Assembly: GCF_021347895.1 (NCBI RefSeq)
Contig: NC_067113.1
Location: 246,844 to 310,843 of the forward strand
Direction: 5' to 3'
DNA from: Acanthochromis polyacanthus
Lineage: Eukaryota; Chordata; Actinopteri; Pomacentridae
DNA: 64,000 bases
The notes below the pieces were generated by a model. It saw only the letters and a list, made by a program, of their open reading frames with translations. It was not told the origin of the DNA and searched no databases. Numbering within the stretch: position 1 is the stretch's first letter; every line of letters begins with the position of its first letter. Shown here piece by piece: positions 23,480-35,280 of this stretch. The position numbers and the translations under genes were made by a program.

Positions 23480-26287
23480 TAGAGCTGGGCGATTTTGCCT
23501 AAAAAAAAATCTTCGATTTTTTACAAAAAAACTCGATTCACGATTCACGATTCGATTTTTTTTTTCGATCACAGAAAAACAAGTGCTGACAGCAAAAATA
23601 TGAAAAATACATAAATTTATTGTTTTTGTTAAAGTGCAACAACAAACCTTGAACAAGACCAAGGAAAGGTCATCATTTGAAAACAGCAGCTAAACAAAGT
23701 GACACTGAATAGTATCTTGTTTGTGCATCCTCGCAACTGAGGGAAAATAAGTGAAACATTTTAGTAAGTAACTAAAAATGATCTGGACTGATTATCAGCA
23801 AATAAAGCAAAATCATTTCCTGAGATACCACTGTTCAAAATGTGAACAACATCATTAAACATGAAAAGTTCCATTAAACATTCTTTGCTAAAAAAATTAG
23901 CCGATCAACAACAGCAGGCTTAAGGCAAGCTCGGTGACAGGTGACAATACCCCCACCTACACTAAAGACTCTCTCCGACGGGGCACTGGTTGCAGGAATG
24001 GCCAAGTACTTTCTTGCAAGACGACTGAGTCTTGTGAAGTTGGGTTGGTGCTGCCTCCACCACTCTAGTGGGTCAGTGTCTGGATCCACCACAGGACTCA
24101 AAAGATAGGAGTTGAGCTCTGCTTCAATTTTGTCACTTTCTGTCTGGTGGGGTAGTGAGGTTGGTACTGCTTTTTTGAAGAAGGCAGCTAAAGTTTTCTT
24201 CTTTGGTGGAGAGTCTGAGCGTTGATTTTCACACACTGATGTTTCAGAACTATTCTGTGAGTAGAGAGCAGAGAGTTCAGTCACAGCTCTTTTTTTAATG
24301 AGGTCTAGTTTGCTAGGGTCAATGTAGGTGCTGCGAAAACGTGGATCCATAAGCGACGCCATGTCTAATAACTCATCATTTTCAGGGTCACTGTATTTTT
24401 TGTCAAGATAGCTCATGATGTTTCTTTTTATTGTAGCAGTAAGAGCTACATCTTCTTCTTGTGGCTGCAGGAGGCTAGTTCTAAATAAATGGAGGACAGG
24501 TTTAATATAGCTAACACTAACGTAAGCCTCCCCACTCAGTGCATCTGTGAAGTCTTGAAGGGGCTTGACCGCCTTATTTGTTGCTTCCAGCACTTCAAGA
24601 TCTTGCCACGTTGGTACAAGATGCCTGCTTTTCTTATCTGCACCAAGAACCCGGACGATCGCCTTTTCTTGTTCCAGGAAACGGTCAATCATTTTTTGGC
24701 GTGATCCCCATCTTGTTAAGGATTCTGTAACCAGCTGATGAGGAGGAAGACCGAGCTCTGCCTGAACTTCAGCCATGTCCCTTCTTTTCTTCCAGCTGTA
24801 GGAAAAGGCTGAAACTGCCTTTTTGCACACTCCTATCGCCCGGTCTATGCGTTCATCTTTCACACCATTAACTGTAAAAGATGAAACAAAACAAAAAAAC
24901 ATAATTGTATTTGCATTTTACAGCTTAGGTTAACTGAACTGAAAAAAAGTTACCCCTTAAATTTACAACTACATATATCCATAAATATGCTCTCTAAATT
25001 TAGATGGTGACAACTAAACCCCCATTTTTTAACAAATACATCTAGTTTTAAATCTAATTGTGTTACAAAACAAACACTACAACACAATAACTCATAAAAC
25101 CCTGTTTTACCAGAATCATATTATTAATAAAAGTGAAGTCTACTATAAATTTAATACTTGCAACACCTCATAATGATCATACTACAGTACATACATGTTT
25201 GTTTATCTTCTCAAAAACGTACCTATGGCATTGTGTAGTCGATGCCCAAAGCACTTGAGGTTTGGCCAGTTATTGTCCTTCATAGCCTTGATTACATTGG
25301 TGCCACTGTCAGTTGTCATACATGTTAGACGCTCTTCTGAAAGGCCCCACGAGTTGAGAGCATCCTTTAGCTCTTGACCAATCGTATCGCCAGTGTGGTC
25401 CTCGGGGAAATATGACGTTTGGAGACACACGCTTCGTAGATTCCAACTTTCATTGATATAATGAACAGTAAGGCACATGTACGGTTGCATGGTTCGACTT
25501 GACCAAAGATCAGTGGTTGCTGCATAAAAGTCAATGTCCTTCAACTCACGGTTTATCTTCTGCCGAGTCGTATTGTAGAGTTGTGGAAGTGCAACATCAG
25601 AAAAGTACTTGCGACTGGGTACAGTATATCGAGCGTCCAAAACACTAAGCATGTGGTTAAACCCTCTCTTCTCCACACTGTACACTGGGAGCATGTCCGT
25701 GGCTATATAAAAAGTTATTGCCTCCGTAATTGCTTTCCACCTGACTCCGCTCTTCTCGTATGGGACACCGCGTGAAAAACTTTGCTCAAGAGTCCTTTGC
25801 TTTACAGCCTGGGTGCTGTCTGTGCTGCTCGTGCTTGACTGATTCTCACGTCGAAGAAGACGACACTTCTCCCACTCCGGAGCATGTTTTCTCTTCAGAT
25901 GCTGAAATAAATTCGTGGTGCTGCTGCAGGCCACAACAACAGCTTTCTGGCATATTTTACAGCGAGGCGTTGTTTGGCCCTCATCTGAAGCCGTAAATCC
26001 AAACCAATTCCAGATTATCGACGTCGTTGTACCCTTTTTGGGGAGAAGCTGCTCTTTTGCACCGGGTTGTTCTGCCATTTTGTTTGTTGTCATTACAAGT
26101 GCTGCGCGCGCAGGGGGAGGGGGCCGCTCAAGATTCCCGCTCCGCAAAACTACGGAAAGCCAGTTGGCGATTGCAAAATGTGTGGGGTGGGGGGAAAAAA
26201 CTTGAAAAACTCGATTTTGTGAAAATATGAATCGATTCGGCCTCCAAACTCGATTTTAAAACAAAACCGATTTTTTTCCCAGCCCTA
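23480..26287 (-). mobile_element. apparently complete hAT transposon
   Basis: Element ends TAGAGCTGGG (23480-23489) and its inverted partner CCCAGCCCTA (26278-26287) are flanked by a perfect 8-bp target duplication GTAGGACT (23472-23479 and 26288-26295). Both subterminal regions carry repeated ACGATTC/ACTCGATT motifs (for example 23529-23556 and 26206-26266), likely transposase binding sites. At 2.8 kb with one open two-exon transposase it is the most complete hAT in the window. It sits inside an older repeat, since AT-rich MITE-like sequence continues to about 26450. Confidence 0.9.
23874..26093 (-). CDS. hAT transposase, two exons, apparently intact
   Basis: Exon 1 is 26093-25223 and exon 2 is 24871-23874. 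The intron 25222-24872 (351 bp) has GT/AG borders, and the frame joins through a split Val codon, giving about 622 residues from the first ATG (a second ATG is at 26078). Exon 1 carries a BED zinc finger (CKICQ about residues 45-49, then NLFQHLKRKH), the first catalytic aspartate region ATTDLWSSRT, the second in MTTDSGTNVIKA, and CFGHRLHNAI. Exon 2 has LTRWGS, an acidic helix near LQDFTDALSGE, and a C-terminal hATC dimerisation domain with ATSAPSERVFSVGG. No stop or frameshift is seen. hAT transposases cut and paste their element using TIR and subterminal sites. The start is the first ATG in frame; the open frame upstream of it has no ATG. Confidence 0.88.
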
Positions 26288-26295
26288 GTAGGACT

Positions 26296-27172
26296 TATCG
26301 CATGCGTACCCTATGAGTTACACAATATTGTAAAAAACGAAACATTAATATTTAGTTTTTCTGAAATGCACTGTATAGTGCAATTCAGAAAAAAAATCCA
26401 GGAATCATATCACAATGTCAATGCTGAAACGATATATTGTGCAGTCCTTATGTCCACTAGAATTCAATTAAAAGTGTGGTAGACTTCAAAAAAGACCATC
26501 TGCTCAACATTAGTGTGTAATTATTGTCCAGCTACAAAAGCAGCTACACATGTCCACCTTCTAATTCATACGGTATGTCAGATTTATGATAAAATTGCTG
26601 TCAATCTAAACATGCTGTCATATTTGCTGCGTCTGCAAAGATTTTTTGCTGTAGAAATTATACTGCATGATTTTATTCCAAAGTGTGTATTGTTAACTTA
26701 CGCTAAATCTCAAGTTAATAACTCACTCTCCGCTCCATTATAAGAGAGGGCACTCACACAACATTTTCATGCAAAACAGTCTTGCACATCTGAAATAGCA
26801 CTTTTCACTTCTGAAAGACCAAATACCCATGAAAAATGTTACACTTTGCAGAAGATGACACTATTTTTTAATTTGTGTTTCCATTCATGACCTTTGCGTT
26901 TAGGTTCTCAGTAGGCCTCTAGCCTCCATACTTTCATGGTTTCTTGGGGCTCAGTGTCCCCTAGAAATATCGCTAAAGAGTAAAGTGCTGTTTCAGAATG
27001 TCTTAAAGACCATGCCATGCTCTATCGTCCCATTGATGCTGCGCTTGTCATGTTCATGCTCAACTCATTGTCATGCATTTTTAATTTGCTTTTCTGTGTG
27101 CATTTATTTTGACATTGCACTGTTTTTCTTTTGTTTTTGCTCCATGTTTTTCTGCATGTGGCTCATCCATAG
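26296..27172. other. non-coding stretch before first visible dennd5b exon
   Basis: The first 160 bases are the outer part of the AT-rich repeat into which the hAT inserted (ATATATTGTGCAGTCCTTA at about 26432). The remainder shows no repeat family and no gene. A T/C-rich stretch precedes the splice acceptor at 27171-27172. Confidence 0.45.
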
Positions 27173-27232
27173 CTTTGTACCGGTGGCTAGAAGCAGACCG
27201 CCAAGGCAGGGATCCAGACACTGCAGCCACAG
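27173..27232 (+). CDS. dennd5b: dennd5b exon 2 (60 bp)
   Basis: The acceptor is CATCCATAG and the donor is ACAG|GTAAAG. Frame is two bases of a split Ala codon, then LYRWLEADRQGRDPDTAAT, then the first base of a split Gly that joins exon 3 (GENFEES). The position matches the segment of DENND5A that precedes GENFEQ (CQYIQASKARDG). The exon has the same phase on both sides, so it can be skipped without frameshift. Human DENND5B, as I remember it, lacks this segment, which makes alternative use likely. The first exon, ending with one base of the split codon, is not seen upstream. Confidence 0.8.
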
Positions 27233-28842
27233 GTAAAGCACGCCGTCATGTATTCATAACAAAGCTGCACTTTACACTGTCTGCCTGCAAACCTGCTCTG
27301 TCCTCACTCAGCTTCTCCTGCCTTCACACACACCGTGTAAACTACATGTGCAAATATGATGTCTTTTGTTCAGTATAATACCACAAATAAAAGAAGAAAA
27401 TACAAAGTTGAATTATATGATTCCTCACTTCAAAATAATTTTAAAAACCTGGAATCTTATTGTCAAATATTTGGTGCCCACTGATGTTACTAAAACAGTG
27501 AAAAAAAACCCAGAAAAAATAACCACAGCTTTTTGTAGTACTAGTTTCTTCCTTAAAAACTGTGCTTTTCTTTTTAAAGATAACATGCCTTTCCCTTGGG
27601 GTTTTGTATGTACAAGAAGGAATAGATTCAGAGAGGAAGTAGATGTAACCAGTCCTGGTGGATGACTGTTTTCTCCTGAGCAGCTGTTCACATGAGACAA
27701 GCAGCATCACCTTGTATTAGACAGCCTGTCTCAGCTATACTGCAGAGACAACTGTTTTACATACATAGGGCTTTTGCATTACAGTACTGCATTTACTACC
27801 TTTGGAAGCACAGTGAGGATGCTGCAGATGCCAATAAGCACACTTTGAAATGAGAAAATAATTATGCTATAGTTCACTGATTCTCTACATTTTTGTAGGA
27901 ATGTCAATCTGACCAATTATTGGTGCCGATATATGGCATTTTTCTGATTATTGGTTTTGTTGTTTTTAGTGACCAATTGCCATTAAATTAAAAGCACTAC
28001 TCTGGCTGTGATGCAGCTGACGTTTTCTGTCTGAAGTCACTCTGTGGTCTCAGCAATGTCCCGCCCAAAGCTCTATCTCAGTGCTTTCACGTCACACGTA
28101 ACAGACAATATGCACTGAAAACTACTTTGTACAGACAGGGCAAACAATCACATCTGAAGACCAGAGCTGTGTTTTGAGGGCGAGGTAACGGATATTCTTG
28201 AAGTTGTAAGACACACTGCAGTCATCCACAAGCGTGCCTATATTCCTGTTATTGTGAACATGCCCAGATACTTCACATTTTGGTGTCAGTTGAACTACGA
28301 CTCATTTTGGTGACAGTGCTCGGCTTCATCTGTCTCTAATGCACTGTCAGGTCTGTGGCTAAAGCTATATGGTGTCCCTGTAACATCTTTCGTAAATAAG
28401 ATTAACTTCAGCAATCTGCTTAGACAAACTGACAGACACGTCTGTCTCGTACAGATGCTGAACAAGAAACATAATCTGTTGCCACAAATCAGGAAATCAG
28501 CTGCTATCACAATAACTAAGGTTAGGTTAATTGCTAGTGGCCAAGTCAGGAAGCAGCAACCACTTTCCCTGAAAAGGTGCCTGGAAAACACTAACTAAAA
28601 ATGCTTTAGGATATGGACATATGTGGGTAATAATAGTAATACAATAGGTAAAGACTAACAGAACCCAGATGAAGAGCAGGCATTCATTGATTGTACAGTA
28701 ATCAGAGAGTGTCCCATGATGCTTTGTTGTCAATACTTGTTTTGCTTTTGCACATATTCATTAACAGTAATCTCCATTGATGAAAACAGGTTTCCTGCTA
28801 TGACAAGCAAGCCAAATTAAGTCAAGTTTATTAATATAGCAT
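27233..28842. other. dennd5b intron 2, left part
   Basis: No gene is seen. At about 27900-27985 there is an AT-rich ATTGGTGCCGATATATGGC segment that looks like an old hAT or MITE remnant. The 28815-28842 segment (AAGTCAAGTTTATTAATATA) is the left part of a repeat split by the LINE that follows. Confidence 0.45.
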
Positions 28843-28854
28843 ATTTATAAAACA

Positions 28855-30685
28855 CTGCTAAACAAGGTTAGCTAAGAAGAAGTGGGACACTGAGAGGACT
28901 GAAGAAGACAGTTGACAGGAGTACAGGGAGATGCAGGGTAAGGTGAAAGTAGAGGTGGCAAAGGCCAAACAAGGGGCTTACGATGACTTGTATGCTAGGT
29001 TGGACAGTAAGGAGGGAGAGACTGATCTGTACAGGTTGGCAAGGCAGAGAGACAGAGATGGGAAGGACGTGCAGCAGGTTAGGGTGATAAAGGATAAGGA
29101 TGGAAGTGTGTTGACAGGTGCCAATAGTGTGATGGGAAGATGGAAAGAGTACTTTGAAGAGTTGATGAATGAGGAAAATGAGAGAGAACGAAGAGTAGAA
29201 GAGGTGACTGTTGTGGACCAGGAAGTAGCAAAGATAAGTAAGGATGAAGTGAGGAGGGCATTGAAGAGGATGAAGAGTGGAAAGGCACTTGGTCCTGATG
29301 ATATACCTGTGGAGGTATGGAAGTGTCTTGGAGAGGTAGCAGTAGAGTTTCTGACTGGGTTGTTCAACAGGATCTTAGATAGTGAGAAGATGCCTGAGGA
29401 ATGGAGAAGTGTGCTGGTGCCCATCTTTAAGAACAAGGGAGATGTGCAGAGTTGTGGCAACTACAGAGGAATAAAGCTGATGAGCCACACAATGAAGCTA
29501 TGGGAAAGAGTAGTTGAAGCTAGGCTAAGGGCAGAGGTGAACATCTGTGAGCAGCAGTATGGTTTCATGCCAAGAAAGAGTACAACAGATGCCATATTTG
29601 CTTTGAGGATGTTGATAGAGAAGTACAGAGAAGGTCAGAAGGAGCTGCATTGTGTCTTTGTAGATCTGGAGAAAGCTTATGACAGGGTGCTCAGAGAGGA
29701 ACTGTGGTTTTGTATGAGGAAGTCTGGAGTGGCAGAGAAGTATGTTAGAGTGGTGCAGGACATGTATGAGGACTGTAAGACAGTGGTGAGGTGTGCTGTA
29801 GGTGTGACAGAGGAGTTCAAGGTGGAGGTGGGACTACATCAGGGATCAGCTCTGAGCCCCTTCTTGTTTGCTATGGTGATGGACAGGATGACAGACGAGG
29901 TTAGACAGGAGTCTCCATGGACTATGATGTTTGCAGATGACATTGTGATCTGTAGTGAGGGCAGGAAACAGGTGGAGGAGAAGCTAGAGGCGTGGAGGTT
30001 TGCCCTGGAAAGGAGAGGAATGAAGGTTAGCCGCAGCAAGATGGAGTATCTGTGTGTGAATGAGAGGGACCCAAGTGGAAGAGTGAGGTTACAGACAGAA
30101 GAGCTCAAGAAGGTGGAGGATTTTTAATACTTAGGGTCAACAGTATAGAGCAATGGAGAGTGTGGAAAAGAGGTGAAGAAGCGTGTACAGGCAGGCTGGA
30201 ACGGCTGGAGAAAAGTGTCAGGTGTGATTTGTGATAGAAGAGTTTCAGCTAAAATGAAAGGAAAGGTTTACAAAAGTGTGGTGAGACCAGCCATGTTGTT
30301 TGGTCTGGAGACAGTGTCCCTGAGGAAAAGACAGGAGGCAGAGCTGGAGGTAGCAGAACCGAAGATGCTGAGGTTCTCTTTGGGAGTGACCAGGATGGAT
30401 AGGATCAGGAATGAGTACGTCAGAGGGACAGTACATGTTAGAGGCTTTGGAGATAAAGTCAGAGAGGCCAGACTGAGATGGTTCGGACATGTCCAGAGGA
30501 GAGAGAGTGAATATATTGGTAGAAGGATGCTGAGTTTCCCACTGCCAGGCAGGAGGCCTAGAGGAAGACCAAAGAGGAGGTTTATGGATGTGGTTAAAGA
30601 GGACATGAAGACAGGGTTAGATGGAGGCAATTGATTTGCTGTGGCGACCCCTGAAGGGAACAGCTGAAAGGAAAAGAATATGATG
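28855..30685 (+). mobile_element. 5'-truncated RTE-type LINE
   Basis: The copy is bounded by a perfect 12-bp target duplication ATTTATAAAACA (28843-28854 and 30686-30697). It starts in the linker between endonuclease and RT, contains nearly the whole RT region, and ends with the 3' UTR GGCGACCCCTGAAGGGAAC, then GAAAGGAAAAGAA. The 3' end matches the minus-strand LINE at 6972-8143, so both are the same family. It inserted into an older repeat whose right half continues at 30698. Confidence 0.9.
28931..30634 (+). pseudogene. LINE (RTE-type) reverse transcriptase, nearly open, two stops
   Basis: The frame 28931-30127 gives 398 residues with RT motifs in order: LKRMKSGKALGPDDIPVEVW (RT1), VLVPIFKNKGDVQSCGNYRG and KLMSHTMKLWERVVEARL (RT2), QQYGFMPRKSTTDAIFAL, HCVFVDLEKAYDRVLREELW (first Asp), VGLHQGSALSPFLFAMVMD, MMFADDIVIC (catalytic DD), and LERRGMKVSRSKMEYLCVNE. 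A TAA at 30125-30127 and a TAG about 20 bases later interrupt the frame just before the YLGSTV thumb motif. It then resumes at 30173-30634 through the C-terminal RWFGHVQRRESEYIGRRML to KTGLDGGN. With so few lesions the insertion is fairly young. Confidence 0.9.
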
Positions 30686-30697
30686 ATTTATAAAACA

Positions 30698-31458
30698 ACC
30701 AAAGTTGACCAAAGTGTTTCACAGTACAAAATCGGAAACAAGACATAATCTGTGAGGAAATATACAGAGCAAGATAAACAATGCCATATATCAAAGTGTT
30801 AGGCTTCAGCTACAGTTAAAAACCAGAGAAAACATGTGTGTCTTCAGTAGGTACTTGGAATTATCAAGAGACTGAGCGGCTCTAATTTGAACAGGTAAGC
30901 AGTTCTACAGACTGGGTTCAGTTAAACTATAAGACCTAATATATATTGGTTCAAAATACTGGGTATTGTTTTTTCTTGATTACAGATAAATGGTATTGAC
31001 ACGTTACTCTTTGCAGTAGCAAAATTACAGTTCGTCTTCACTGTTTGTTAGCGATGGGACGTTTGACACTTCTCAAGAGGCCAGGTTGAATTCATCATCA
31101 TTCTGGAAAACAACAAAGATTAGAGGGAACCTAGTAATACCACATAATGTGTTTCAGAAATGCTGTATTTTAAAGATGATAGGTCTTTCCTTTTTCAGCA
31201 ACGCTCTAGAATCTGAGCGAACTCCATACTCCTTCTCATTACCTGTCTTGCTTTTTTACTACATTAAAAATATGTTTTTAATATCTATAAAACAGTGTAT
31301 AAGAGGTACAGCCTTTAAAGTCTTGGTAGCTTTTCTTATTGCCATTCATGTTTATTTTCTGCCAAAATGCTGTTTATGGACTCTGGACTGCTGCTAGTTC
31401 AATTGCAAACAATAAATAATCAGAAATTTTAACTCCTAAGTTGAACTTGTTTGAACTC
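30698..31458. repeat. right part of older repeat split by LINE, then unique sequence
   Basis: From 30698, AACCAAAGTTGACCAAAGTG and the following CAGTAGGTACTTGGAATTAT, ACAGACTGGGTTCAGT segments (to about 31000) match the reverse complement of a common teleost LINE/SINE 3' region. Its left end is the AAGTTTATTAATATAGC segment before the LINE. From 31000 to 31458 nothing is recognised. Confidence 0.55.
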
Positions 31459-31545
31459 TTAATAGACCCTGTGCACGTCAAAAATGCTAACTTCCGGGTT
31501 CTGACCGGGAGGGCTTACAGGTCCTTCCGGAGGCTATTTCGCAGT

Positions 31546-31770
31546 ATGGATAACATGGAATCAAACAAGAAAAACACTGTTTTCTCGGCAAAACAAAAAA
31601 TCAGATTTCAGCGTGTTCAAGGTCGATATGGGAGGTACTGTAGTGTACCATTCTGTTCGGCTTCTGGTGTTTATAACAGTTCTATAAGCCTTCACCGTTT
31701 TCCAAAAGACCGGCATTTGCGGACTCAGTGGATTGCCAAAATTAGACAAAAAAAAAAAGTTTCACACTGA
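31546..31770 (+). pseudogene. THAP zinc-finger first exon of transposase, truncated
   Basis: From ATG 31546 the frame gives MDNMESNKKNTVFSAKQKIR, then RYGRYCSVPFCSASGVYNSS, SISLHRFPKDRHLRTQWIAK. This is the first half of a C2CH THAP domain (CSVPFC, the HRFPKD motif and the conserved Trp). An A11 run at 31749-31759 then shifts the frame, and KKKVSH ends at a stop. In the alternate frame FHTELRIGNISA continues briefly. The second Cys-His pair is not readable, so the finger is broken. THAP domains bind the ends of P-, Kolobok- and ISL2EU-type transposons. Confidence 0.75.
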
Positions 31771-32666
31771 GCTGAGGATCGGGAATATTAGTGCATAGTC
31801 ACTGATCAAACAGCAAATATCTGATAAACTATAACAACAATCCGTGCACTCTTCAATCATTTGTTATTCCGTTTTGACATCTAATCAAATATAGAGGAAA
31901 TCCAAGCATTTGTCATTTTGTTCAAACAAACCTACAAATATAAAATGTCTTGCTGAACTCGACTAACCCTTTAAGCTGCAGTCAATTCCAGCCATTTTCA
32001 GTACAAAAAATCGCTAACATTCTATTTGTAAATAAAAATATGACGAGAAATACAGGGAATATTGGACACGCATCGCGAGGTGCATTTCCTTGAAAACGAC
32101 CTATTCGTGGATTATATACCGACTTCAAGACATGTTTTGGACAAAATATGTTACTGGCTTGTTTCGTCTGGATGTCCAAGGTTGGATTATGGCCGTTTTT
32201 GTGGAATATTTTCATCCGTGTGTAATAATGAACCCGGAAATGTGAGTCGCGCTGTGTGCGTTGAAGCCGTGTATAGAGAACGGATGGATGGATATTCGTT
32301 GTTTGTCGGACAAATGTGTTTATATTACCCGCTGTGGTAATCACATCTGAAAGTTGTTTATACCGGCGGATTCATGAGAATCTAAGCTTTTCATCGGCGT
32401 GTAGTGTTTGTATAATCGCGTTTGCAGTTTCAGACATTTAGCAAATTGCTTATGCAGATCTCAAAGTGTACCACAGATGGGACACTGAAGCGCAACTGAA
32501 GCGCAACGGGCTAAGTACCAAAGACTAAAGTGTAGAGTGGATTCTAGTAGCTAACTAAGCAAAAAATAGTAATGTATAAATACTAGAAAATAAAATGATA
32601 AGGTACATGTTTGGCAAGCCCTACAGTTAAGCTAGTGCTAGTTATGTAGGATGTGATGCCACTTAC

Positions 32667-32835
32667 CTTCAAAGCTATATATGTACTGGGATATATAAAA
32701 TTTGAATCCCTTTTCCCGTTTGCTTTGAGGAGCTGACGAAAAATCATCATCAAGACGATAAACATCGTCAACAGAAATTTTAGGCAAGTTCCCTAGGCAT
32801 CTGGAAAAGTAAAGTGTACTGCTGGCTTCTTCCAT
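32667..32835 (-). pseudogene. inward-facing first exon of second transposon gene
   Basis: From ATG at 32835 (minus strand) the frame reads MEEASSTLYFSRCLGNLPKI, SVDDVYRLDDDFSSAPQSKR, EKGFKFYISQYIYSFEG. It meets a perfect donor GAAG|GTAAGT at 32667/32666. No matching downstream exon is found before the element's other end. I recall similar starts in fish proteins carrying SWIM and YqaJ nuclease domains, which would agree with an ISL2EU element. That identification is from memory and not proven here. Confidence 0.5.
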
Positions 32836-33100
32836 TTTGACAGCGCTGTAAGCAGGACCGGAAGTAACTGTAGCACCCGGAGTTTTTCAACCGGAACTAG
32901 CACATGCTATCGTGCACAGGGTCTATTATACGACTCTGAACCTGGTGGATTCTACATTCAGAAGGTTCTGTGGAGCAGTACAACATAAATTCTACACATC
33001 TTCATGCTTTCATATTTCTTTGTCATGTTTCAACATAACCATATTTTCTGGGTTTTTACTGCTGCGTACTTAAATGTGTCTCCTTCTCTCATCTATCCAG

Positions 33101-33210
33101 GTGAAAACTTTGAGGAGAGTCCACTGAAGAGGACATTCAAGTCAAAAGTTCTGGCGCGATACCCTGAGAACATTGAGTGGAACCCCTTTGACCAGGATGC
33201 TGTCAACATG
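33101..33210 (+). CDS. dennd5b: dennd5b exon 3 (start of uDENN)
   Basis: The acceptor CATCTATCCAG follows a strong pyrimidine tract. The exon gives [20 protein letters not shown], then [17 protein letters not shown], and ends at a codon border before GTGTGT. This is the highly conserved opening of the uDENN module in both DENND5 paralogues. [14 protein letters not shown] is closer to 5B (VNM) than to 5A (VGM). Confidence 0.95.
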
Positions 33211-34423
<1,213 letters not shown>

Positions 34424-34445
34424 TGAACATTTATTTTTCCACCTG

Positions 34446-34545
34446 CCCTGCATCATCCATCCATCCATTCTCTATACACCGCTTCATCCTCATTAGGGTC
34501 GCAGGGGTGTGTGTGTGCTGGAGCCTATCCCAGCTGACTTGGACG
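34446..34545 (+). repeat. short copy of common teleost repeat
   Basis: (CCAT)n followed by TACACCGCTTCATCCTCA and GGAGCCTATCCCAGCTGACT, matching the left part of the longer copy at 17903-18262. It breaks off at about 34545. Confidence 0.75.
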
Positions 34546-35280
34546 AAGCACTGCTGAATTATTCAGGCACACTCCTCACTTTGCGTCAGCATGGAAACAC
34601 ACCATTAAACCCGACACTGAAATGACTGCAAGCTGTTGAGGGTGACGATTACACGCTGTGAAAACACCATCATCTCACTCTCTCTGTTTTTTCTGTCTGC
34701 TGACCTCCTCAGCCCCTTATTTCACCTCCTCCTGCGTCATCACTCCATCACCTCCTTGTTCCATCAGCATCTCCTCCTCTCTGGAATGGCTTCATCTCAG
34801 CTCCTCCTCCTCTGCTGGGGGGTGAGAGATGAGGAAAATGGAGTGTAATAACATGCGTGTCGGTAAAACCCTTGTGATGACTGTCTTCAAAGCCCAACAC
34901 CGCCAGCACACAAACACGAACACACATGGATGTTTATAAGACCTTTTTAATAACTTTTAATAAACTAACTAAAACACTGGAAATGGCTGCAGTCTGAAAG
35001 GAGGAACACTGAGTTTTTCAGCTGTCTGATAGTGATTTGATCCAATATTGAGGATCTTGACTAGACATTGCTCGTCATTCAGGTCAGCTATTCTTATTTC
35101 TTGCATTGAAAATGGCCAAGAGAACTTTTCAGATTTGTTTCATTACCATCTCTCTCTCTTTGGTATTTATAGACACTTTTTTCCTTCCAAATTCTTTTTA
35201 GGGATTATGAAAACCAATAAAATGAGCTTCTGAAGTATTTAAAAAATGTTTTTCTTAACTTTTAACTAGATGAGTCTTAT
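34546..35280. other. intronic sequence, no feature seen
   Basis: No repeat family or gene recognised. A CT-rich segment at 34675-34830 gives a Leu/Ser-rich chance frame. Confidence 0.4.

Larger units (their letters stand above)
31464..32924. mobile_element. ISL2EU-like (PIF/Harbinger-related) DNA transposon, deletion derivative
   Basis: Terminal inverted repeats AGACCCTGTGCACG (31464-31477 and 32911-32924, 14 bp perfect) continue imperfectly with GCTAACTTCCGGGTT versus GCTAGTTCCGGTT. AT dinucleotides flank both sides (31462-31463, 32925-32926). A THAP zinc-finger exon enters from the left end and a second exon with a consensus donor enters from the right end. ISL2EU elements are known for AT target duplications, a THAP-bearing transposase and a second YqaJ-nuclease gene, so the layout fits. 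The catalytic exons of both genes are missing in this 1.46-kb copy. Confidence 0.6.

Noticed and set aside
28931..30634. Host gene encoding a reverse transcriptase
   Set aside because: Perfect 12-bp target duplication, LINE 3' UTR and internal stops show it is a truncated LINE.
31459..32929. Kolobok or piggyBac element based on TTAA next to the left end
   Set aside because: The right side reads TTAT, whereas AT is present at both sides directly next to the inverted repeats, fitting an ISL2EU-type insertion better.
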